Below, in pieces: positions 20,239 to 29,041 of a DNA stretch of 64,000 bases; positions within the stretch are counted from its first letter, which is position 1, and each line of letters begins with the position of its first letter. The notes beneath the pieces were generated by a model. It saw only the letters and a list, made by a program, of their open reading frames with translations, did not search any database and was not told where the DNA came from. The stretch comes from CAZUDI01 sp964618975 (GTDB lineage Bacteria; Desulfobacterota; Desulfomonilia; UBA1062), in NCBI GenBank assembly GCA_964618975.1, contig CAZUDI010000005.1, forward strand, positions 20,670 through 84,669. Reading direction: 5' to 3'. Both the position numbers and the translations under genes were made by a program.

Positions 20239-21521
20239 AGCGTCACTTCTCCCGGTACCGTCTTCTGCCATCGGAAACGCACCTTGGCGGCGCCGTAGGG
20301 GCAGCGGTCGACACAGCGCAGGCACATGATGCACTCGGCCATGGGTATCCTGGGTGAGATGCCCTCACGCAGGCTGTCGCGGTCGATGATCCCCATGGGA
20401 CACACCTCGGCGCACTGCATGCACGAGAACTTCTTGCACTTGCTGGCACCGATGACGATCTTGATCAGGCCCAGCTTGGCCGCGAGCGCCAGCACGGCCC
20501 CCACCGGGCAGAGGTAGCGGCACCACGACCGGCGCTCGCCCAGCTCCAGCGAGGTCAGGGCGGACACGATCGCCAGGTTGGCCCCCTTAATGACCCCGCC
20601 GGGTCCGTAGGAGCGGCAGAGGCTGCCGATGGGGCAGACCGTGCAGAAGGGCTGGAACCCCAGGCCCGCCGCCCCGCAGACACTCCCGGCCAGCACGCCG
20701 TACTTGATCATGCGGCCCCTGATGAAACGCGGAAGCCCGAACTTGGGCACGACCGCCCCCACCAGGTCCAGGACGAAACCGAAGGGGCAGACCCAGCCAC
20801 AGAAGACCCGGCCGAGGAGCACGGTCAGGGCGATCAGCACCAGGGCCGCCCCCAGGCCCACCCACACCAGCGTGCCGCTGGCGGCTATGTTCTGCAGGGT
20901 GCCCGTGGGACACGGCAGGCTCACCACCCCGGCGGTAAAGGCGCAGAAGGTGCCGATAAGAATCATCACCAGCAGCATAAACGAGAGCAGCTGCACGGGC
21001 CAGCGCAGAAACCTGATCCAGCCGAGCGCCTTGCCACGCACGAAGCGCAGCGCCCCCTCGGGACAGTGCTGCACGCACAGGGGATCGCCGTCGCACAGGT
21101 CACACTTGTGGATGTGCCCGGTCTCCGGCTCGACGAGCGGGGCGGCCTCCGGGCAGGCCAGGGTGCAGATGCCGCACTCCACGCAGAAGCGCTCGTTGAT
21201 GCGCACGATCCCCTCGGGGTCCTTCTCGATGGCGTGCACCGGACAGGCCTCCATGCAGAGCGGCTCGCGGCAGTGCAGACACAGGATCGCGAAATTCATG
21301 GCGTTCTCGTCGGTACGCAGCACCTTGATGCTGGCCGCCGCCAGGGCCACGGCGGCGGTATTGCGGGTGGAGCAGACCATCTCACACGCCGAACACCCGG
21401 TACAGCGAGAGGGATCGAAGACGATCACGGGCGGCCGCCGGGGCAGCCGACGCCTTCTCGCAAGGGGCCGCACCTCGTCGATCCCCAAACTCTCCTCAGG
21501 AAGGTGAACGGATTCCTGCAT
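20202..21521 (-). CDS. AOR-type ferredoxin fused to a NapH/MauN-like membrane polyferredoxin
   Basis: 439-aa iron-sulfur membrane protein. Residues about 35-175 carry a four-cluster ferredoxin like the small subunits that accompany AOR enzymes (CTGCSACEMVC, CMEACP, CVECGICTLACP, CDLCDGDPLC). Residues about 190-370 hold several transmembrane helices with the NapH-type cysteines CGWVCPFG, CTVCPIGSLC and CRYLCPVGA. Two more clusters follow near the C-terminus (CMQCAEVCP, CLRCVDRCP). It could pass electrons between the AOR-like subunit and the quinone pool. The fusion of these two modules is unusual. It lies 12 bp after the HdrC-like gene. Confidence 0.88.
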   Translation of the reverse strand: MQESVHLPEESLGIDEVRPLARRRRLPRRPPVIVFDPSRCTGCSACEMVCSTRNTAAVALAAASIKVLRTDENAMNFAILCLHCREPLCMEACPVHAIEKDPEGIVRINERFCVECGICTLACPEAAPLVEPETGHIHKCDLCDGDPLCVQHCPEGALRFVRGKALGWIRFLRWPVQLLSFMLLVMILIGTFCAFTAGVVSLPCPTGTLQNIAASGTLVWVGLGAALVLIALTVLLGRVFCGWVCPFGFVLDLVGAVVPKFGLPRFIRGRMIKYGVLAGSVCGAAGLGFQPFCTVCPIGSLCRSYGPGGVIKGANLAIVSALTSLELGERRSWCRYLCPVGAVLALAAKLGLIKIVIGASKCKKFSCMQCAEVCPMGIIDRDSLREGISPRIPMAECIMCLRCVDRCPYGAAKVRFRWQKTVPGEVTLWTGSGDSITVQ

Positions 21522-21533
21522 GATACTCCCCTC

Positions 21534-21992
21534 TCAATAATACGCGTTTCTGAGCAGGTAGACCCTGCGGCGACAGGCGGGGCACAGCTCCAGAAAGGAC
21601 TGCGGCTCCCCCGTGAGCCTGGCACTGACATAGTCCGCCACCCTGGCGACCACGAAGCGTTCCCCGCAGGCACGGCACGCTCTCAAGTCCCCGGCGGCGC
21701 CCTGCTCGATGGCCAGGTGCCTGAGCCCCCGGATCAGGTCACGACAGCTGACCCCCTCGGGGCAGACCTCGGTGCCGGCATTGCACTCGGTGCAGTACCA
21801 GAGGCACGCATCTTCCAGGATGGCGCTGCCCATGACGGTCTTCCTGATCACCCCACGGGGCGACATCTCGATGGAGAAGTTTCCATACATCTCGTTCATG
21901 GGGCACACCGCCACGCAGCGGCCGCATTCCACGCAGCACAAGGCCCGGGAGGACTGCATGATCCTCAAAATCTCATCCGGCTGTTTCATCAT
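21534..21992 (-). CDS. HdrC-like iron-sulfur protein with extra CxxC pairs
   Basis: 152-aa protein. The first half has two [4Fe-4S] motifs (CCVECGRCVAVCP and CTECNAGTEVCPEG), like the HdrC/QmoC ferredoxin subunit. The second half has two separated CxxC pairs (CRACGERF and CPACRRRVYLL), suggesting a zinc ribbon or rubredoxin-like site not found in standard HdrC. ATG 21992 overlaps the formate dehydrogenase stop by 4 bp (ATGA). It probably shuttles electrons inside the complex. Confidence 0.82.
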   Translation of the reverse strand: MMKQPDEILRIMQSSRALCCVECGRCVAVCPMNEMYGNFSIEMSPRGVIRKTVMGSAILEDACLWYCTECNAGTEVCPEGVSCRDLIRGLRHLAIEQGAAGDLRACRACGERFVVARVADYVSARLTGEPQSFLELCPACRRRVYLLRNAYY

Positions 21993-24019
21993 AGCTTCTC
22001 CAGGCGCACCGCGCACACCTTGAACTCGGGGATCTTGGAGACCGGGTCCAGTTCCTCGATGGTCAGGGCATTGGCCGGGGCCTCGTGGAAATGAAAGGGG
22101 GCGAAGATCGAGCCCGGAGAGACCCGCTCGGTCATCCGCGCCGTGGTGGTGATCTGTCCCCGGCGGGTTATGAGCCGCACCGCGCCCCCGTCTTTGATGC
22201 CGAGCCGCCGGGCGTCCTGCGGGCTCACCTCCACGAAGGGCCGGTCAAGTTCACGGTTCAGGAAACTCGAGCGCCTCGTCATGGTGCCCGTGTGGTAATG
22301 GGAGAACATGCGCCCGGTGATCAGGGTGAGGGGATAGTCGTCATCCGGCATCTCCCTAGGCGGGGTATAGTCGGGCACCACGAAGAGCCCCCGACCGCGG
22401 GTGAAACGTTCGCGGTGCAGGTAATGGGTACCGGGATGTCCCTCGTCCGGGCACGGCCAGAGGAGGCCCGCCCCTTCCAGCCGCGGGTGGTGCACCCCGC
22501 CGAAGATCGGGGCGACCTTGGCGATCTCGTCCATGACCGCCGCGGCGTCTCCATAGTCAAAATCGAGCCCCAGCTTGCGCCCGAGCGCGCACAGGATGCT
22601 CAGGTCGCCACGCGCCTCGCCCGGCGGCGCGACCGCCTGGCGCACGAGCTGGATGCGACGCTCGGTGTTCGTGAAGGTGCCGTTCTTCTCGGCGAAGCAC
22701 GCCCCCGGCAGCACGAGATCGGCGAAGCGGGCGGTCTCGGTCAGGAAGATGTCCTGCACGATGAGGAAGTCCAGCTTGGGCAGGCATTCCATGACATGCT
22801 TCTGATACGGATCGCTCAAAAGAGGGTTTTCCGCCATGATATACAGGGCGCGAATGCCGTCTCCGGCAGAGCCGATGATCTCGGTGAGCGTCAAACCGGC
22901 ACTGGCCGACAGCGGCACCCCCCAGGCCAGCTCGAATTTCTGCCGCACGGCCTCGTCGGCCACATTCTGGTAGCCCGGATACACGTTGGGCAGCCCGCCC
23001 ATGTCGCAGGCCCCCTGCACGTTGTTCTGGCCCCTCAAGGGGCAGATGCCGGAGTGTTCCTTGCCCACGTGCCCGCAGAGCATGGCCAGGTCGCAGATGG
23101 CCAGGACGTTCGCGGTGCCGCAGGCATGCTGGGTGATCCCCATGCAGAAGACGATGGAGGCCTCCGTGGCGCGGGCATAGATCTCGGCCACCGCGCGGAT
23201 GCGCTCGGGTGCGATGCCGCTCTCGGCGGCGGACCGCTCGGGTGTCCAGGTATCGAGAAAGTCCGTGAGCGTCTCGAAGCCCTCGGTGCGAGCTTCCACG
23301 AAGTCCATGCGGGCCAGGCCTCTCTCCCGGATGTGGTTCATCATGCCGCCGATGAGCGGGATGTCGCTCCCCGAACGCAGCGCCAGGTGGATGTCGGCGT
23401 TGCGGGCCACCTCGGTCAGACGCGGATCCACCACCACCAGGGTGGCGCCCTGGGCCTGGGCACGGTAGATCTCGCCCATGATGATGGGGTGGGTCTCGGC
23501 GGCATTCGACCCGAACATGAGGATGCAGTCGGCCCCGGTGAAGTCCCCGATGGCGTTCGTCATGGCCCCGCTGCCGAGCGCACGCGCCATGGCGGCCGCC
23601 GTGGGTCCGTGGCAGAGCCTGGCGCAGTGGTCCACGTTGTTGGTGCCGAAGCCGGCGCGGATGAGCTTCTGGAAGAGGTAGTTCTCCTCGTTCGTGCACT
23701 TGGCCGAGCACAGCCCGGCCACGGCGTCGGCCCCGTGGGTGCGGGAGGCCGCCTGGAGTCTGTCGGCGGCGATCTCGAGGGCCTCGTCCCACGGGATTTC
23801 CCGGAACTCCCCGTTCTGTTTGAGCAGCGGCCGGGTGAGCCGCTCGGGGTGGTGCACGAACTCGCCGGCCGACCAGCCCTTGATGCACAGCGTGCCGCGG
23901 CTGACGGGGTGATCCCGGTCGGGCAGCGTCCGCACGATCCTGCCGTTGGCCACCTGGAGCACCAGGCCGCATCCGGTTCCGCAGTAGGGGCAGATGGTCT
24001 TTACGAAGTCAAGTTTCAT
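21989..24019 (-). CDS. fdhA: Formate dehydrogenase catalytic subunit (Cys-type, molybdopterin)
   Basis: 676-aa molybdopterin oxidoreductase. The N-terminal [4Fe-4S] ligands are C10, C13, C17 and C45 (CPYCGTGC ... GTLCIKG). The formate dehydrogenase signature around the metal ligand reads ARLCHGPTAAAMARALGSGAMT, with cysteine C136 where Sec-enzymes have selenocysteine. The C-terminal molydopterin-dinucleotide domain contains GRMFSHYHTGTMTRRS. No Tat signal, so cytoplasmic. It starts at ATG 24019, overlapping the FdhB-like gene by 11 bp. It would let the neighbouring Hdr proteins exchange electrons with formate/CO2. Confidence 0.92.
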   Translation of the reverse strand: MKLDFVKTICPYCGTGCGLVLQVANGRIVRTLPDRDHPVSRGTLCIKGWSAGEFVHHPERLTRPLLKQNGEFREIPWDEALEIAADRLQAASRTHGADAVAGLCSAKCTNEENYLFQKLIRAGFGTNNVDHCARLCHGPTAAAMARALGSGAMTNAIGDFTGADCILMFGSNAAETHPIIMGEIYRAQAQGATLVVVDPRLTEVARNADIHLALRSGSDIPLIGGMMNHIRERGLARMDFVEARTEGFETLTDFLDTWTPERSAAESGIAPERIRAVAEIYARATEASIVFCMGITQHACGTANVLAICDLAMLCGHVGKEHSGICPLRGQNNVQGACDMGGLPNVYPGYQNVADEAVRQKFELAWGVPLSASAGLTLTEIIGSAGDGIRALYIMAENPLLSDPYQKHVMECLPKLDFLIVQDIFLTETARFADLVLPGACFAEKNGTFTNTERRIQLVRQAVAPPGEARGDLSILCALGRKLGLDFDYGDAAAVMDEIAKVAPIFGGVHHPRLEGAGLLWPCPDEGHPGTHYLHRERFTRGRGLFVVPDYTPPREMPDDDYPLTLITGRMFSHYHTGTMTRRSSFLNRELDRPFVEVSPQDARRLGIKDGGAVRLITRRGQITTTARMTERVSPGSIFAPFHFHEAPANALTIEELDPVSKIPEFKVCAVRLEKL

Positions 24020-24863
24020 GCTTCTCCCCCATCGAATCGATCCATGCGGGCTCACGGCAGCCGGGCAACGGCTCCTGCCGCAGATCGGCCAGCACCGGCG
24101 AGGGGCGTTCGCGCTCGATCCCGGCCTCGTAGCCATAGGCCTCCTGGAGATGGCGCCGCATGACGAGCTGCAGATGCAAAAGCGGGATATCCACCGGACA
24201 GGCATCCTGGCAGGCGCCGCAGGCCACACAGGTGTCGCTCAGGTGAAAGGCCCTGATCAGGTGGTAAGAAATCATGTCGGCGGGGATCTCCCCGCGCCTG
24301 ACCCACAGGTCGTCCTCGAGCTTGCAGGGCACACACACGCAGATGGGGCAGGCATTGCGGCACCCGTAGCACTTGATGCAGCGGGCGAACTCGTTGCGCC
24401 AGAGCTGCAGGCGCGCTTCGGCATCGGCGTCCATCCAGCGCCGTACCCGTTCGTCGCTGAAGGGGTCCACCCCGTCGACCATAGTCCCGATCATGATCTC
24501 CTGCGGATAGGGCCGGGGGCACAGGCAGGCCCGGGCCTGCTCGGCGCTGCAGGCCATACCGATCCTCACCAGGCGCCCCTCGTCGAGCTGGTGGCGCTTG
24601 ACAAGCTCGATCAGGGCCCGCTCGTCACAGCCGCGGCAGATCACGGCCAGCCGATAATCCGCGGGCAGCCCTTCCAGGAGCTGCATGCCCAGCTTGGCCA
24701 GGGGCCACTTAGGCTCCAGCACCAGCTCATCGAGTTTGTCCGGAGCGCCGAAGACGTACGGGGCCACACCCGCGGGCGTGGCGCGCAGTCCCAGCACGCC
24801 GTGGGCCTGCCCCCCGGCCAGCAGCTCAGCGGACACCCTGAGGGCCTCATCACGCATCGTCAT
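24009..24863 (-). CDS. FdhB/FrhB-like iron-sulfur electron-transfer subunit
   Basis: 284-aa protein. The N-terminal ~150 residues resemble the FrhB/FdhB-type domain, with conserved CRGCDERAL. The C-terminal part holds two ferredoxin-like clusters: CIKCYGCRNACPICVC, typical of the formate dehydrogenase beta family, and CVACGACQDACPVD. ATG 24863 overlaps the MvhD stop by 14 bp. In comparable operons this subunit links formate dehydrogenase to HdrA/MvhD. Whether it binds FAD cannot be read here. Confidence 0.83.
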   Translation of the reverse strand: MTMRDEALRVSAELLAGGQAHGVLGLRATPAGVAPYVFGAPDKLDELVLEPKWPLAKLGMQLLEGLPADYRLAVICRGCDERALIELVKRHQLDEGRLVRIGMACSAEQARACLCPRPYPQEIMIGTMVDGVDPFSDERVRRWMDADAEARLQLWRNEFARCIKCYGCRNACPICVCVPCKLEDDLWVRRGEIPADMISYHLIRAFHLSDTCVACGACQDACPVDIPLLHLQLVMRRHLQEAYGYEAGIERERPSPVLADLRQEPLPGCREPAWIDSMGEKHET

Positions 24864-25341
24864 GCTCCACCCCTGAGCATAGGTTCCCCGGGTCCGGCCG
24901 CCCCTCAGCAAGCGGCGGCAGTCGCCTGAGCCCCTCCATGAAGTCCCGCATCAGGCGGACAAACTGGTGGTGCTCATGCCCGGTCCCGAAACTGGTCAGG
25001 AGCCGTCCGGGGTCGATGCCCACGGTCGCGAGCAGCCCCTTGAGCAACTCAAGCCGTTTGAAACACCGGTGATTGGCATCGTTGTAACGGCAGCCGCCCA
25101 GGTGACACCCGAGCACGGCCACGCCGTCGATGCCCTGGGAGAAGGCGCGGATGACGGCATCCGGCTCCACCCGCGCGATACATTCCACCGGGATCACCCG
25201 GAAATTCACCGGCAGCGGCTGCCTCTGCTTGCCGGCGGCGTCCGCGCCGATCAGCGCGCACCAGCGGCAGGCAAACACGATCACCCGCGGCGCGTCCACC
25301 TGCCCTTCCGTTATCGTCAGCGCCTCCGAGGCCATCTTCAC
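24850..25341 (-). CDS. MvhD/FlpD-type hydrogenase iron-sulfur subunit (Hdr partner)
   Basis: 163-aa MvhD-family protein with a [2Fe-2S] cluster. The family cysteines are visible in CRWCALIGAD, PVECIARV, GCHLGGCRY and NHRCFKRLE. MvhD hands electrons between HdrA and a hydrogenase or formate dehydrogenase. The GTG at 25341 overlaps the HdrA stop (GTGA) and has GGGAGG upstream; ATG 25335 is the alternative. Two bases of spacing and the order HdrA-MvhD-FdhBA support one complex. Confidence 0.9.
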   Translation of the reverse strand: MKMASEALTITEGQVDAPRVIVFACRWCALIGADAAGKQRQPLPVNFRVIPVECIARVEPDAVIRAFSQGIDGVAVLGCHLGGCRYNDANHRCFKRLELLKGLLATVGIDPGRLLTSFGTGHEHHQFVRLMRDFMEGLRRLPPLAEGRPDPGNLCSGVEHDDA

Positions 25342-27041
25342 GCGAACGCCTCCCTGAGCATCTCACCGATGAGTGCGGCATTCTGCTCGGGCAGCTGGAT
25401 GCTCCCGTTGGGGCAGACCGCCACACACATGCCGCAGCCCGTACACCGCATCAGGCTCACCACACTGCGATACCTGCCCCCGTTGTCTCTCGGCTCGAGA
25501 CGGACTGCCTGGTAGGGGCACGCCGCCACACAGTTGCCGCAGCCCGTACAGGCATCCTCATCCACCGTGGCGTGGCCCAGCTTGGCCTCACGGAAGGGCG
25601 AGATCTCCCGGAGCGGCACGCCTGTGCGTCTCAGGAAGCCATAGGCCTTCATGGCCGCGGCCTCGCCCTGCTGCATGGCCAGAGAGGCCAGCACGGGCCA
25701 GCGCGCCGAGCCGCACACGAAGACACCGCTTGCGGTCGTCTCGAGGGGGTGCATGAGGGTACGCACCCCCAAAAACCCGAGCGGGTCGCACGACAGCCCG
25801 AACAGGGCGGCGAGTCTCTGGTTGTCCTCGGGGGGCTCGAGCGGCGAGCTCAGGACCACGAGGTCGGCCGTAAGCGTGCGCTCGTCCCCGCCGGCGGCGT
25901 CCCGCACCCGCACGGCACGCACCTTGCCCTCACCCTCGATCAAGGGTTCCTCCCCGCTCGGGTAACGCACGAAGCGCACCCCGGCCTCCATGGCCTGGTG
26001 ATAGTAGTCCTCCAGCGCCGCCCCCGGGCACATCATATCCCGGTGCAGGACAGAGACCTCGCAGTCGGGATTGCCTTCGCGCAGCATCCGCGCCTGTTTG
26101 AGGCTCGCCGGACAGCAGATGGTGGAGCAGTAGGGGGTCTTGTCATCACGCACCCCCACACACTGCACGAAAACCGCCGCCTGCGTGTCGACCGGGCCGG
26201 CCTGCAGGCGCCGCTCGAGCTCGATGCCCGCCAGCACCCCCTCGAGCTCGCCGTAGCGGTAGCGCCCCTTCGGGAGCCTGATGCGGGCGCCGGTGGCCAG
26301 GATAACGGCCCCGGCCCGCAGGCGATGCAGCTCGTCCCTGGTCTTGACCTCCAGCGTGAAATCGCCCGGCTCCCCACTCACCGCCTCCAGACGGGCAGCG
26401 CCCATGAAGTTTATGGTGCTCAGACGCTCCAGGGCCTGCAGGCATTCCGCGAGCCTTTTTGCCGACGGAATGTCTTCGGGTGCCACCTTTGCTATGAGAT
26501 TGAGCAGCCCACCGGGCTGGGCGGAGCGATCCAGCAGCACCACCTCGACCCCGAGCCGTCCCAGGGCCGCCGCCGCCGCCAGCCCGGCCGGGCCGGCACC
26601 GAGGACCACCACCCTCTGAGAGACCTCGAGGGGGGGGTCCTGCGAGCGCTCCCGGCGCGTGAGCGCGGCCAGGCCCATGCGGCAGAGATCGAGGGCCTTG
26701 CACGTGGCGCCTCTGGCATCGTCCCGGTGAATCCAGGCACAGCCCTCGCGCAGGTCCACCAGCTCGACGTCCAGGGGATCCACCCCGGAGGCCTGCAGGG
26801 TCTCCAGCAGCGTGTCCCCGCGCGCCAGACAAGAGCAGGCTCCGATCAATATCCGCGCCTCCCCCGGGCCTGCGGCCAGGCTCTCCCGGTCCTGTCCCTG
26901 GCACAGGGCGTCGCGTACCACGACCCCCTCCACCTGCGGCTCACGCGCGAGCGCCGCCGCGATGGCCTTAAGGTCGATCACGGCGTCCACCTCGCCCTGG
27001 CAGCGGCACAAAAGGCACCTGACCTTGATCTCACTGCCCAT
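25338..27041 (-). CDS. hdrA: HdrA-like FAD iron-sulfur electron-bifurcation subunit
   Basis: 567-aa HdrA. The N-terminal Hdr-specific region carries GACSCLARGDTL and REGCAWIHRDDARGAT. The FAD Rossmann motif VVVLGAGPAGLAAAAALG starts near residue 144. Further cysteines (CVGVRDDKTPYCSTICC) precede a C-terminal two-cluster ferredoxin (CTGCGNCVAACP, CTGCGMCVAVCP). In methanogens HdrA performs flavin-based bifurcation. ATG 27041 follows GGGGGGTG at proper spacing and is preferred to the GTG two codons earlier. It overlaps the next HdrA-like gene by 11 bp. It is equivalent to QmoB without its fused MvhD part. Confidence 0.92.
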   Translation of the reverse strand: MGSEIKVRCLLCRCQGEVDAVIDLKAIAAALAREPQVEGVVVRDALCQGQDRESLAAGPGEARILIGACSCLARGDTLLETLQASGVDPLDVELVDLREGCAWIHRDDARGATCKALDLCRMGLAALTRRERSQDPPLEVSQRVVVLGAGPAGLAAAAALGRLGVEVVLLDRSAQPGGLLNLIAKVAPEDIPSAKRLAECLQALERLSTINFMGAARLEAVSGEPGDFTLEVKTRDELHRLRAGAVILATGARIRLPKGRYRYGELEGVLAGIELERRLQAGPVDTQAAVFVQCVGVRDDKTPYCSTICCPASLKQARMLREGNPDCEVSVLHRDMMCPGAALEDYYHQAMEAGVRFVRYPSGEEPLIEGEGKVRAVRVRDAAGGDERTLTADLVVLSSPLEPPEDNQRLAALFGLSCDPLGFLGVRTLMHPLETTASGVFVCGSARWPVLASLAMQQGEAAAMKAYGFLRRTGVPLREISPFREAKLGHATVDEDACTGCGNCVAACPYQAVRLEPRDNGGRYRSVVSLMRCTGCGMCVAVCPNGSIQLPEQNAALIGEMLREAFA

Positions 27042-28242
27042 GGTCACCCCCCAGACACACCTTCAGGGCCGCAGAGGCGGCCTGGATCACGGAAAGCTCC
27101 ACATCCCCCGGCTCGCGGCAAAAACCGCAGGCGTGCCCCGAGGCCACGAAACCCTCCCCGCCCAGCGGCGGGGCATAACCGCCCGCGTCCGGGGCGGCCA
27201 GGGAGGGCTTAAGGGCCCCGTTGAGCACCACCATGTCAAAGCGTTCCATGCGCCGCTGCTGGGCCAGGGTATCCTCGTATCTAACGGCGATCCCGCCCCC
27301 GCTCAGGGGGTGGATCAGGCCCGGGCGGCCCCTTACGAGCCTGAGATCGAGGTTCTCGGATTGCCTGAGGTAGTACTCATAGTAGTGGCGTCCCTCGGTC
27401 CTAAGGTCGGTGTAGAAGATCACACACTCGGTTCCGGGGCAGCGCCGCTTGACCCACTGGGCTTGTTTGAGGGCGTGCATGCAGCACACGGCGGAACAGT
27501 AGGGAAACAGGCGCCGATCCCGCGCACCGGCGCACTGGACAAAGGCGATGCGCCCGGGGGAATCCCCTGCATGGGTAAGCACCGCGCCCTCTGCCGGCCC
27601 GGCCTCGCTGATCCAGTCCTCGAACTCCAGGGCGCTCATGATATCGGCGTGTGTGCCGTAGCCGTATTCCTCGAGGGGATGGATGTCCGCATCCATCAGT
27701 CCGGTGGCCCAGATCACGTCGCTGACCTGAAGCGTGAGCTCCCGGGGCGGCACCTCCAGATCGATGGCCCCGGTGGGACACACCCCCAGACACTCCCCGC
27801 AGCCGGAGCAAACCGCACGGTCGATCCGATAGGCCGGGGGGTAGACGTGTGCACTCAAGGGGACGATCGCCCCCTCCGGGCAGACCGGGACGCACCGTCC
27901 GCAAAAGATGCAGCGCCTGGGGTCGATCAGGGATGGCTCTGCGGCGATGCGTGCCAGCAGTCCTCCCTCACGGGGCTCAAGCCCTGTGATGCGGCTGAGC
28001 GTGTGCACATGGATGCCCGGGTGCATCTGCACCCGCCTAACCTCGGTCCACAGGGGGCAGAAGGCGCAGTGGTCGGTGGGATAGAGCTTGTCCAGGTTCT
28101 CAACCTGCCCGCCCAGAGAGACACCCTTCTCCAGGAGATGCACGACGCCGCCGGCCCCGGCCAGGTCGTAGGCGGCCATCATCCCGGCCACGCCCCCGCC
28201 CACCACGAGCACCGTCTGGTCCTTCAGGGGAATATCAGACAT
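27031..28242 (-). CDS. Second HdrA-like (QmoA/BamE-type) FAD protein
   Basis: 403-aa flavoprotein. The FAD motif VLVVGGGVAGMMAAYDLAG is at about residues 11-29, then an unusual cysteine loop (TDHCAFCPLWTEV) near 62. Two [4Fe-4S] motifs follow (CIFCGRCVPVCP, CSGCGECLGVCP), then the HdrA signature FVQCAGARD ... YCSAVCCMHALKQA. Its size and order fit QmoA or BamE-like partners that pair with a larger HdrA. ATG 28242 (MSDIPLKDQ) is chosen over an upstream in-frame extension lacking homology. Confidence 0.88.
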   Translation of the reverse strand: MSDIPLKDQTVLVVGGGVAGMMAAYDLAGAGGVVHLLEKGVSLGGQVENLDKLYPTDHCAFCPLWTEVRRVQMHPGIHVHTLSRITGLEPREGGLLARIAAEPSLIDPRRCIFCGRCVPVCPEGAIVPLSAHVYPPAYRIDRAVCSGCGECLGVCPTGAIDLEVPPRELTLQVSDVIWATGLMDADIHPLEEYGYGTHADIMSALEFEDWISEAGPAEGAVLTHAGDSPGRIAFVQCAGARDRRLFPYCSAVCCMHALKQAQWVKRRCPGTECVIFYTDLRTEGRHYYEYYLRQSENLDLRLVRGRPGLIHPLSGGGIAVRYEDTLAQQRRMERFDMVVLNGALKPSLAAPDAGGYAPPLGGEGFVASGHACGFCREPGDVELSVIQAASAALKVCLGGDHGQ

Positions 28243-28262
28243 CGCCCACCCCCGCTTTCTCT

Positions 28263-28952
28263 CTATTCCTTGCTCAGGCCGTAATGCCGCGCCAGGTGCT
28301 GGATGCGTTTGCGGAACCATGTGCCGAAATCGTCCGGGGGAAATTCATACGGGCCGATCCGGTCCTCGTAGCGCACCATGATGCGTTTTTCCGGCCTGAC
28401 ATAGCGCCTGACCTTGTCATAGTGGACGACGATGGACTTGGGATCGGTGGGACAGCGATTGGTGCAGGCCCCGCACCCCGTGCAGCGGTCCTCGATCACC
28501 ACCGGGAAACGCCGTTTTTCCAGCTCGATCGCGTCGAATTTACAGGCCTTGTAGCAATCCTTGCAGCGACGCTTCTTCAGCCAAGTCACACAGGTGTCGT
28601 GATCGATCACGGCATTGCCGATATCGACCTCCTCCTCGGGGACCTTCCTGATGGCTCCCGTGGGACAGGTGCGCACGCACTCCATGCACATGATGCACTT
28701 GGTCCAGTCGAGCACCGGGGTGCCGAGATTGACGAGCCCGGACGAGAGGGGGGCCGGGTGCAGGGCGTCGGCCGGACAGATATCGATGCACCGGTAGCAG
28801 CGGGTGCAGTACTTGAGGAAATCCTCCTCTACCAGGGAGGCCGGCGGTCGGGGCAGGGCCTCGGAGGGGCTCACCTTGATCGCGGTAAAGACGGCCCCCG
28901 AAACCACCCCGCCTAAGAGGAACTGGATGAATTCTCTGCGGGACAGCGCCAT
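28263..28952 (-). CDS. Tat-exported NapG-like four-cluster ferredoxin
   Basis: 229-aa iron-sulfur protein. The N-terminus MALSRREFIQFLLGG has a twin-arginine motif and a hydrophobic stretch. Four ferredoxin-type clusters follow: CTRCYRCIDICP, CIMCMECVRTCP, CVTWLKKRRCKDCYKAC and CTGCGACTNRCP, the NapG pattern. NapG works with NapH in quinol oxidation, and the NapH-like partner here may be the fusion at 20202. ATG 28952 has GGAG eight bases upstream; a GTG two codons earlier is less well placed. Confidence 0.88.
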   Translation of the reverse strand: MALSRREFIQFLLGGVVSGAVFTAIKVSPSEALPRPPASLVEEDFLKYCTRCYRCIDICPADALHPAPLSSGLVNLGTPVLDWTKCIMCMECVRTCPTGAIRKVPEEEVDIGNAVIDHDTCVTWLKKRRCKDCYKACKFDAIELEKRRFPVVIEDRCTGCGACTNRCPTDPKSIVVHYDKVRRYVRPEKRIMVRYEDRIGPYEFPPDDFGTWFRKRIQHLARHYGLSKE

Positions 28953-29007
28953 GGGCACAGCTCCATTGTTTCAGTCTGGTCGTTCCTGGTTACCCATTAA
29001 TAATTGA

Positions 29008-29034
29008 ACAGGGGGGTGAAATCCACCCCCCTGT
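29008..29034 (-). terminator. Intra-operon hairpin after the full-length AOR gene
   Basis: An 11-bp stem (ACAGGGGGGTG pairing with CACCCCCCTGT) with a short loop, followed on the minus strand by TTCAATTATTAAT. The T-run is interrupted, so it may act as a partial terminator or an mRNA-stabilising hairpin separating the ferredoxin-AOR pair from the rest of the operon. Confidence 0.5.
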
Positions 29035-29041
29035 ATCTGCG

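Noticed and set aside
22085..24163. Very long plus-strand open frame opposite the formate dehydrogenase gene
   Set aside because: High GC makes antisense frames long; its translation is rich in G, A, R, H and P with no domain, while the minus strand gives a perfect molybdopterin enzyme.
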